12,701 nucleotides of DNA, taken from the NCBI GenBank assembly GCA_029859485.1, contig JAOUDB010000035.1, forward strand, positions 1 to 12,701, written 5' to 3'. Positions within the stretch are counted from its first letter, which is position 1, and every line of letters begins with the position of its first letter. Source of the DNA: Desulfuromonadales bacterium. GTDB taxonomy: Bacteria > Desulfobacterota > Desulfuromonadia > Desulfuromonadales > BM103. The notes under the pieces were generated by a model, which worked only from the letters and a program-made list of their open reading frames with translations, was not told where the DNA came from and did no database searches. Below, in pieces: positions 7,860 through 12,701 of this stretch. The position numbers and the translations under genes were made by a program.

Positions 7860-9086
7860 TCAGACCGTCACTTCTGTTGTTTCCTGTTCGCTGCGGTGCA
7901 GGGTGCGCAGGAAGAGATTCTTGGATACTGCACCCAGGTACTTATCACTCTCGCCGAGAATGGGTAACGGCCAGGGATGGCTTGCTACGTTGGGCAGGAT
8001 GTCCTGCATCGAGTCAGTGGCGTGTGCTGTTACAACCTCGTCAAGATAGGCGTTAGGGATCAGGTGGGGTTGTTCCTCCTGGTCGAGCAACTCACGCAGC
8101 GAGTCAGATGAAACGATTCCCTTGAAGGTGCGGTTGGCATCAACAACATAGCCGTAATCTCGGTCATTTTTGATCAGTCTTTGCAGCGCCGCACGTGGGC
8201 TCTTGCCGTCTGTAATTGGTATGGTCACCTGAGTGTCGGTAGCGATGTCTCCAGCAGTAAGAATGTTGGTCGGATCAACACCACGGAAGAAGGCGCGCAC
8301 GTAATCATCGGCCGGGTTCTGGAGGATTTCTTCAGGGGTGCCGACCTGAACCACACTGCCACCTTCCATGATGGCGATCCGATCACCGATTCGCATCGCT
8401 TCATCGAGGTCGTGGGAGATAAAGACGATGGTTCGTTTCGCCTTGGCTTGAAGCTTAAGGAGTTCATCCTGCATTTCGGTACGGATCAGCGGGTCAAGCG
8501 CAGAGAAAGCCTCGTCCATCAGCAGGATGTCGGGGTCAACCGCCAGACCGCGAGCCAGTCCGACTCTCTGCTGCATGCCACCGGAGAGCTCGTCCGGCAT
8601 GCTGCCTGCCCAGGCCTCCAGGCCAACCTGCTCCAACGCCTCCAATGCCCTTGCTTCCCGGGTCTGCTTATCGATGCCGTCCATCTCAAGGCCGAAAGCG
8701 GCATTCTGCAAAACCGTCATATGCGGCATCAGGGCAAAGGATTGGAACACCATACTCATTTTCTTGCGCCGCATCTTCACCAACTCGTCATTGGTCATGC
8801 TGACGATATCTTCGTTGTCGATAAATACCTGTCCAACGGTCGGTTCGATCAAGCGGTTGATCATCCGTACCATGGTTGATTTCCCTGAACCGGAAAGGCC
8901 CATGATGACAAAAATCTCGCCGGTATAGATTTCGAAGCTTGCATTCTGTACACCGATCGTTGTTTCGGTTTTTTCAAAAATTTCTTCTTTAGCCAAGCCT
9001 TGTTCAAGCATGCCCAGGGCTTTTTTGGGATGAGGGCCGAATATCTTGAATAGGTTCTTAACTGAGACTTTGACCTCTTGTGACAT
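7860..9086 (-). CDS. proV: Glycine betaine/proline betaine ABC transporter, ATP-binding subunit with CBS domains
   Basis: This 408-residue cytoplasmic ATPase drives betaine uptake. Its parts, in order, are the ProV-type N-terminal extension NLFKIFGPHPKKAL (11-24), Walker A GLSGSGKST (63-71), Q-loop Gln115, signature LSGGM (167-171), Walker B DILLMDEA (186-193) and H-loop His225. Two CBS modules follow (about 275-395, with GYVVDANRTFKGIVS at 312-326). In OpuA-type transporters CBS domains sense ionic strength and gate transport, so this subunit is probably the osmotic switch. The start at 9086 has AAGGAT about 6 nt upstream. It is the first gene of proV-proW-proX. A long non-coding leader of more than 300 nt lies ahead of it, unlike the short gaps inside the operon. 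Confidence 0.97.
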   Translation of the reverse strand: MSQEVKVSVKNLFKIFGPHPKKALGMLEQGLAKEEIFEKTETTIGVQNASFEIYTGEIFVIMGLSGSGKSTMVRMINRLIEPTVGQVFIDNEDIVSMTNDELVKMRRKKMSMVFQSFALMPHMTVLQNAAFGLEMDGIDKQTREARALEALEQVGLEAWAGSMPDELSGGMQQRVGLARGLAVDPDILLMDEAFSALDPLIRTEMQDELLKLQAKAKRTIVFISHDLDEAMRIGDRIAIMEGGSVVQVGTPEEILQNPADDYVRAFFRGVDPTNILTAGDIATDTQVTIPITDGKSPRAALQRLIKNDRDYGYVVDANRTFKGIVSSDSLRELLDQEEQPHLIPNAYLDEVVTAHATDSMQDILPNVASHPWPLPILGESDKYLGAVSKNLFLRTLHRSEQETTEVTV

Positions 9087-9324
9087 TTTTTATCCTTAGA
9101 GTTTATGCGTGTTGGAAGATGTTTCCTGGGGTAGCTATGGGACGGGGCTTGCAGGCAAGCGGAAGTTGCACCTATGGCCACGGTCAATAGCGAACGGAAG
9201 AGGAGGTGGTCGTCTGCAATCAGCAGTGCCCCAGAAAGCGTCGTAATTTTATTTTTTTTAAAAGACAGAGCGACCCGCGACTCGTTCTACCGGGAAAGCA
9301 GAATCAAGCGCAACTCTGTAAGAA

Positions 9325-9374
9325 AAGGCAATCTGTGAAGCATCACTCGGGGTGATGTTCTTGACGATTACCTT
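9325..9374 (-). terminator. Bulged hairpin with U-rich tail, possible terminator of the nqr operon
   Basis: On the minus-strand RNA, AAGGUAAUC (9374-9366) pairs over 9 positions with GAUUGCCUU (9333-9325), including one G-U wobble. That pair is an A-C mismatch if read on the plus strand, so the fold belongs to the minus-strand transcript. Nested inside is a CAUCAC / GUGAUG stem with a 5-nt loop. UUCUU follows directly. It could end the nqr-apbE-nqrM transcript, or act as an attenuator if the promoter at 9423-9451 is used for proV. Confidence 0.5.
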
Positions 9375-9390
9375 GCGGGACAAGGATGGA

Positions 9391-9407
9391 ACACCCTGGC
9401 AGGGTGT
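9391..9407 (-). other. Short perfect hairpin in the nqrM-proV gap
   Basis: ACACCCT and AGGGTGT form a perfect 7-bp stem with a 3-nt loop, about 60 nt after the nqrM stop. No U-run follows, so it is not a standard intrinsic terminator. It may protect the 3' end of the nqr transcript, or fold within a proV leader. Confidence 0.45.
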
Positions 9408-9422
9408 CACCTTTAGCTTTTA

Positions 9423-9451
9423 ACCATACATCGCTTGGCGCGACAGGTCAA
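9423..9451 (-). promoter_or_regulatory. Candidate sigma-70 promoter for proVWX
   Basis: On the minus strand TTGACC (9446-9451, 5 of 6 consensus matches) and TATGGT (9423-9428, 4 of 6) are spaced by exactly 17 nt. The -35 box lies 18 bp after the nqrM stop codon. Transcription would start near 9416 and leave a leader of about 330 nt that includes both hairpins. It is the best promoter match I found ahead of proV. Start-site mapping is needed to confirm it. Confidence 0.4.
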
Positions 9452-9468
9452 ATTTGTCGGCCAGAAAT

Positions 9469-9675
9469 TTAAGCCGATGGCTTCTCTTCTTCACTGAACA
9501 GAGCGATTTTACTTTGGGTGCTTTGGGCAGTCTCTGACTTACAGCGGCAATCACGGCCGCTGCTGGGTGGCGGCGTTCAGCCGCCTTTCAGCCCTCTGCG
9601 CTTGAGAAGAAGACCCGCAGCCAGGCCACTAAAAGCGAGCAGAAAAAGCACCAATGTCGCTAAATACACTTTCAT
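9469..9675 (-). CDS. nqrM: NqrM, Na+-NQR maturation factor, apparent selenocysteine (TGA) at codon 33
   Basis: This 68-residue protein is read through an in-frame TGA at 9577-9579. Its ATG overlaps the apbE stop (ATGA), with GAGGTG 6 nt upstream. Residues 4-25 form one membrane helix. LKGG-[TGA] (29-33) then aligns with the family's KGSC, and DCRC (42-45) matches the downstream CxC. In Vibrio harveyi NqrM, Cys33 is the residue reported as essential, and the TGA here is also codon 33. NqrM follows apbE in nqr operons and is thought to deliver iron to the NqrD/NqrE centre. A fourth family cysteine is not visible. TGA serves as an ordinary stop for the DUF445, DUF815, proV and apbE genes, so the code is not reassigned. 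Sec is favoured by the SECIS-like hairpin at 9541-9563. If not Sec, this is a nonsense-mutated gene encoding 32 residues. Confidence 0.75.
9541..9563 (-). promoter_or_regulatory. Bacterial SECIS-like hairpin downstream of the nqrM TGA
   Basis: On the minus-strand RNA, CAGCGGC (9562-9556) and GCCGCUG (9548-9542) form a perfect 7-bp stem, extended by a G-U pair (9563 with 9541), around the loop CGUGAUU. The loop begins 21 nt after the UGA, within the roughly 16-37 nt range used for bacterial SECIS elements. G is the second loop base and is followed by U, as the model requires. A second GC hairpin, GGCGGC / GCCGCC (9585-9580 with 9574-9569), holds the UGA in its own loop. Confidence 0.6.
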
Positions 9676-10709
9676 TGTTCCACCTCGTTCAGAAACCGTT
9701 CGAAAGCCGGACTGGCATAAACGGTCGTCGATGTTTTATCGTGAATCAGGAAATAGGCTGCAATCTCATTCTTTTCACAGAATAAGCGAGCTTTTTCTTC
9801 TCCCAGAACCATCAATGCCGTCGCCAGGGCGTCTGCCCGCGCGCAGGTCCTGGCAAGCACGGTGACCGAGGCCAGTTTGTGACGAATCGGCTTACCGCTG
9901 ACCGGGTCTATGGTGTGTGAATAGCGCTGACCGTCTTCCACGTAAAAGTTTCGATAGTTCCCTGAGGTGGCCAGCGCGGTATTGGTGAGGGGGAAAATCG
10001 TAGCAACCTCTCGTACGTCTTCCAGCGGCTTTTCGATTGCTATCTGCCAGGGGGACTCATCGCCTCGATGCCCCGAAACCTGCAGCTCCCCACCAATCTC
10101 CAGGAGGTAGTTATTGATGCCCTGTTGTTCAAGGATCTTTGCGAGGGCGTCAACCGCGTAGCCCTTGGCAACGGCAGACAGATCGATTTGCAATTCTGGG
10201 ATCTGCTTTTTGATCGCTGTGGGCCCTCTGCGCAGTTGAATATTCTTGTAGCCGATCCGGGCAAGGTTTTCTCGAATCTGGCCTTCCGTGGGAGTTTTCG
10301 CCCTCCGTTCTCCGGCACCAAACCCCCAGAGCTCAACCAGGGGCCCGATGCTGATGTCGAAAGCTCCGCCACTGATGGCGCTGATCTCTTGCGAAACATC
10401 TATGACACGAGCCGTGTCTTCCGAGACAGGATACCAATCGGTACCGGCCTGGCTGTTGAATCGTGACAGCTCCGACTCCGGGTCATAGGTCGACATCAGA
10501 CCGTTGATCTGGTCGAGGCGGGCTTGCAGACGTTGTTTCAGAACAGCAGAGTCTGTGCCGGGAGATCCGGGAACCATGTTCAACGACCAGGTGGTTCCCA
10601 TCGTCTGCCCGGAGAGGAGAAGCCTGTCTGAGGTCTCTCCCTGTTGGCAACCGCAGGTCAGCGCGAGGAGAAGCAAACTGCTTGTCAGGAGGGAAAAGGC
10701 TCTCAGCAT
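9672..10709 (-). CDS. apbE: ApbE, FAD:protein FMN transferase (Na+-NQR flavinylation), lipoprotein
   Basis: This 345-residue enzyme uses FAD to attach FMN covalently to threonine in target proteins. Next to nqr genes its targets are the NqrB and NqrC subunits. Family motifs are MGTTW (37-41), MSTYDPESELSRFN (72-85), GGAFDISIGPL (114-124), IDLSAVAKGYAVD (175-187), EIGGEL (204-209), TSGNYRNF (248-255), SHTIDPVSGKP (264-274) and ADALATALMVLG (292-303). The last carries the likely Mg2+ ligands Asp293 and Thr297. An N-terminal hydrophobic segment ends in LTCGC. Cys21 (preceded by Gly) or Cys19 would be the lipid-anchored residue, though neither site is a perfect lipobox. The start overlaps the previous stop as TAATG and lacks a strong ribosome site, which suggests coupled translation. 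The stop overlaps the nqrM start. Confidence 0.96.
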   Translation of the reverse strand: MLRAFSLLTSSLLLLALTCGCQQGETSDRLLLSGQTMGTTWSLNMVPGSPGTDSAVLKQRLQARLDQINGLMSTYDPESELSRFNSQAGTDWYPVSEDTARVIDVSQEISAISGGAFDISIGPLVELWGFGAGERRAKTPTEGQIRENLARIGYKNIQLRRGPTAIKKQIPELQIDLSAVAKGYAVDALAKILEQQGINNYLLEIGGELQVSGHRGDESPWQIAIEKPLEDVREVATIFPLTNTALATSGNYRNFYVEDGQRYSHTIDPVSGKPIRHKLASVTVLARTCARADALATALMVLGEEKARLFCEKNEIAAYFLIHDKTSTTVYASPAFERFLNEVEQ

Positions 10710-11167
10710 TAAAGGTCAGCCAGCCCCTGTGCATGGCGGATCATTCGTTTCATCGCTTTTTCTTCCTGGGTCTTCAAGGTTTGGAAAAGGTTGATGGTCT
10801 CTTTCTCTGTGCAGTGTTCGAGCAGGTGGCCAAAATAGCTGGTCAGGTTTGTTTTATAGATAATGGCCGACTTCACCAGTTGATCAAGATCTGTCCTCGC
10901 CGCTTCACCAAGAATGTCCTGCCTCGCTTGCGGAAAAGCAATCTCTACCCCTTTGAGCCAGTGCTCTAGGACGTGGTGCGATGTTTCCTTGCAGTATTCC
11001 CCCAGTGCCAGCGCCCGATGCAGCTCATGGTCGATCAGGTAGTCGAGCATCAGCCGCACGCGCGGCGAGACGTCACCGTTCGCCATCTCCTGGTAGTAAT
11101 CACTGACCTTGCGGTGATAATTCGGGATGAGATGCTGTAATAACGACTTTACCTGTTCAAAGCGCAT
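10709..11167 (-). CDS. Uncharacterised 152-residue helical protein inside the nqr operon
   Basis: I do not recognise this family. The 152 residues are hydrophilic and predicted almost wholly helical, with no signal peptide, membrane segment or CxxC. The pattern of helices (about 1-28, 34-62, 64-82, 90-120, 122-149) could be a four-helix bundle. His is frequent: HELH (47-50), HH (64-65), H69, H114 and H118. There are also several acidic residues and Cys59 and Cys119. That composition resembles metal-binding helical bundles, but only one ExxH (ETSH, 61-64) is present, so a ferritin-type di-iron site is not supported. The start at 11167 has AGGAG 6 nt upstream. It lies 29 bp after nqrF and overlaps apbE by one base (TAATG). 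It is therefore part of the operon and may serve Na+-NQR assembly or regulation; that role is inference from position. Confidence 0.85.
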   Translation of the reverse strand: MRFEQVKSLLQHLIPNYHRKVSDYYQEMANGDVSPRVRLMLDYLIDHELHRALALGEYCKETSHHVLEHWLKGVEIAFPQARQDILGEAARTDLDQLVKSAIIYKTNLTSYFGHLLEHCTEKETINLFQTLKTQEEKAMKRMIRHAQGLADL

Positions 11168-11196
11168 GTTTGGCTCCTGGTTAGTTTCCCGTGCAG

Positions 11197-12423
11197 TTAG
11201 ATACCGAAATCATCGAACATGATATTCTCGTGTTCCACGCCCAGGTTATAGATCATCTCACCGGCGGCCTTGTTCATCATCGGCGGACCGCACATGTAAT
11301 ATTCACAGTCTTCAGGGGCCGGATGGTCGGCCAGGTAATTATCATAAAGATACTGGTGAACAAACCCTGTCGCTCCTTTCCAGTTGTCTTCCGGCAAGGG
11401 GTCGGACAACACCAGGGTCCAGCTGAAATTGTCAAACTTCTCCGCAAGCTCGTCGAACTCCTCCACGTAGAAGGCTTCACGCAGGCTGCGGGCGCCATAC
11501 CAGAATGAGATTTTGCGTTTTGAATCAAGTCTTTTGAGTTGATCAAAAATGTGTGAACGCATTGGGGCCATGCCGGCACCGCCGCCGACAAAGACCATTT
11601 CAGCTGCGGTCTCCTTGGCAAAGAATTCGCCGTAGGGGCCCGAGACCATAACTTTGTCTCCCGGTTTCAGGTTGAAGATAAAAGACGACATCTGGCCCGG
11701 GGGTGCATCGGGTACAGCAGGTGGCGGAGGACAGACTCGAACGTTGAGCATGATGATGCCTTTTTCCTCCGGATAGTTAGCCATCGAGTAGGCGCGCATG
11801 ATCGTTTCATCGACCTCGGAGCGATACTGCCAGAGGTTGTACTTTTCCCAGTCGCCTCGGAACTCTTCATCGATCTCCATGGTTTTGTATTCGGCAACGT
11901 GTGGTGGCGCGTCAATCTGGATATAGCCGCCCGCGCGAAAATCGAGGTCTGCACCTTCCGGCAAAGCCAGCACCAGCTCCTTGATAAAGGTTGCGCGACT
12001 TTTGTTGGAGATAACCTGACATTCCCACTTGCTGATGGAAAAAATCTCGGCCGGCAGATCAAGGGACATGTCCTGCTTGACGTTGACCTGGCAGGAGAGC
12101 CGATACCCTTCTTTCGCCTCCCGCTTGTTGATGTGTGCAGTTTCAGTCGGTAGGATATCACCGCCGCCCGATTTGATCTTGACCCGGCACTGAGCGCAAG
12201 TCCCACCACCACCACAGGCGGAGGGGATAAAGATATCGTGGTTGCCAAGTACGCCGAGCAGCTTGTCGCCGGGATTCACCGACAAGCTTTTGTCCGGGTC
12301 ATCGTTGATGTTGAGCGTCACTTCACCCGGCGGAATTAGCCAGGACCTGGCAACCAGAATGACGGCCACCAGTATCATGACTATGATCGTGAATATGAGT
12401 ACGCCCAAGCTTATTGCAATCAT
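11197..12423 (-). CDS. nqrF: Na+-translocating NADH:quinone reductase, subunit F
   Basis: This 408-residue NADH-oxidising entry subunit passes electrons from NADH through FAD to a [2Fe-2S] cluster and on into the Na+ pump. An N-terminal membrane anchor (3-25) is followed by a ferredoxin domain with cluster ligands Cys70, Cys76, Cys79 and Cys111, the same numbering I recall for Vibrio cholerae NqrF. The FAD-binding motif RAYSMANYP is at 210-218. NADH-binding motifs are [12 protein letters not shown] (280-291) and CGPPMM (378-383). The C-terminus, MFDDFGI, is typical of the subunit. Length matches the family (about 407). It begins 11 bp after nqrE, with only a weak upstream ribosome site, so it probably depends on translation of nqrE. 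The full subunit shows no missing cofactor ligand. Confidence 0.98.
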   Translation of the reverse strand: MIAISLGVLIFTIIVMILVAVILVARSWLIPPGEVTLNINDDPDKSLSVNPGDKLLGVLGNHDIFIPSACGGGGTCAQCRVKIKSGGGDILPTETAHINKREAKEGYRLSCQVNVKQDMSLDLPAEIFSISKWECQVISNKSRATFIKELVLALPEGADLDFRAGGYIQIDAPPHVAEYKTMEIDEEFRGDWEKYNLWQYRSEVDETIMRAYSMANYPEEKGIIMLNVRVCPPPPAVPDAPPGQMSSFIFNLKPGDKVMVSGPYGEFFAKETAAEMVFVGGGAGMAPMRSHIFDQLKRLDSKRKISFWYGARSLREAFYVEEFDELAEKFDNFSWTLVLSDPLPEDNWKGATGFVHQYLYDNYLADHPAPEDCEYYMCGPPMMNKAAGEMIYNLGVEHENIMFDDFGI

Positions 12424-12434
12424 CGTCTTTACCG

Positions 12435-12701
12435 TTACAGCTGAATGCCGGAAAAAGCCATAAATGCCATGGCCATCAGGCCGGAAATCATGAAGGTAAT
12501 ACCCAGGCCCCGCAAACCGGCGGGGATATCAGCGTATTTCATTTTTTCGCGGATACCGGCCAGGGCAACCAATGCCAGGGCCCAACCGGTGCCGCTGCCG
12601 AAGCCGAAGACAACGCTTTCGGCAAAGTTGTAGTCGCGCTCCACCATGAAGAGCGAGCCGCCGAGAATCGCGCAGTTGACCGTAATCAGCGGCAGAAAAA
12701 T
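12435..12701 (-). CDS. nqrE: Na+-translocating NADH:quinone reductase, subunit E (C-terminal part)
   Basis: The last 88 residues of NqrE are present; the gene continues beyond the right edge (the full protein is about 200 residues). The first visible residues, [18 protein letters not shown], hold the conserved TVNCAI motif. Its cysteine is one of the ligands of the iron centre between NqrD and NqrE inside the membrane. Two further hydrophobic spans follow, around [17 protein letters not shown] and [19 protein letters not shown], as in other NqrE/RnfA proteins. NqrE is told apart from the related RnfA by nqrF directly downstream. nqrA-D would be expected to the right of the window. No promoter for this operon lies within view. 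Confidence 0.95.
   Translation of the reverse strand: MFLPLITVNCAILGGSLFMVERDYNFAESVVFGFGSGTGWALALVALAGIREKMKYADIPAGLRGLGITFMISGLMAMAFMAFSGIQL

Larger units (their letters stand above)
9087..9468 (-). other. Non-coding region between nqrM and proV: promoter candidate, two hairpins, A/T tract
   Basis: This 382-bp stretch has no convincing gene on either strand. Reading on the minus strand it contains a sigma-70-like promoter (9423-9451), a compact hairpin (9391-9407), a longer bulged hairpin followed by a U-rich run (9325-9374), and an A/T-rich tract (about 9244-9263). About 150 nt of plain sequence then leads to the proV ribosome site. It should hold both the end of the nqr transcript and the control region of proVWX. 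Confidence 0.7.

Noticed and set aside
8181..8879. A 232-codon plus-strand open frame.
   Set aside because: It lies wholly opposite proV, whose ATPase motifs are intact; the plus-strand peptide has no recognisable features.
9214..9233. A sigma-54-like site (GGGGCAC...TTGCA on the minus strand) ahead of proV.
   Set aside because: The GG and GC elements are 11 nt apart instead of the strict 10, so it does not fit the -24/-12 spacing.
9469..9675. The in-frame TGA in nqrM as a frameshift, or as TGA read as tryptophan.
   Set aside because: The alternative frame after GG closes within 14 codons and lacks the CxC pair, while the original frame keeps it. TGA is a normal stop for several neighbouring genes. 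A plain nonsense mutation is not excluded.
9518..9865. A 115-codon plus-strand open frame over the apbE-nqrM junction.
   Set aside because: It is antisense to the end of apbE and to nqrM, has no good ribosome site, and its peptide is Arg/Pro/Ser-rich without family features.

Overview
The window looks like part of a chromosome from a Gram-negative, probably marine or brackish member of the Desulfuromonadales (Desulfobacterota). This is inference. It rests on the mix of Na+-translocating NADH:quinone reductase (Na+-NQR), glycine betaine uptake, malonyl-CoA decarboxylase and DUF815 genes, on an intergenic palindrome of a kind I recall from Geobacter/Desulfuromonas-type genomes, and on an apparent selenocysteine codon. 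No rRNA, tRNA, CRISPR array, insertion sequence or prophage gene was seen.

Layout. (1) Positions 1-772, minus: the 5' part of hslO (Hsp33), cut by the left edge. (2) 861-5085, plus: a two-ended membrane protein of the DUF445 family, an imperfect inverted-repeat element (2493-2593), malonyl-CoA decarboxylase, and a DUF815 P-loop ATPase. (3) 5165-5779, minus: a MarC-family membrane protein. (4) 5928-9086, minus: proV-proW-proX, a complete glycine betaine/proline ABC importer, closed by a strong intrinsic terminator at 5872-5902. (5) 9087-9468: a non-coding stretch with a promoter candidate and two hairpins ahead of proV. (6) 9469-12701, minus: the distal end of an nqr operon, in the order nqrE (partial), nqrF, an unrecognised 152-residue gene, apbE, nqrM.

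The nqr segment is the core of the window. NqrE and NqrF are subunits of the respiratory Na+ pump. ApbE attaches FMN covalently to the pump, and NqrM is the small membrane factor thought to supply iron for the NqrD/NqrE centre. The genes are tightly packed: 11 bp, 29 bp, a TAATG junction and an ATGA junction. An uncharacterised helical protein is encoded between nqrF and apbE.

The most striking observation is that nqrM has an in-frame TGA at codon 33. This is where the family has its key cysteine (KGSC in Vibrio, KGG-TGA here). The frame stays open for 35 more codons, which include the expected downstream CxC pair. A hairpin with SECIS-like spacing and a G at the second loop position follows the TGA. 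The simplest reading is a selenocysteine form of NqrM, which a stop-to-stop gene caller would miss entirely. A nonsense mutation is the main alternative.
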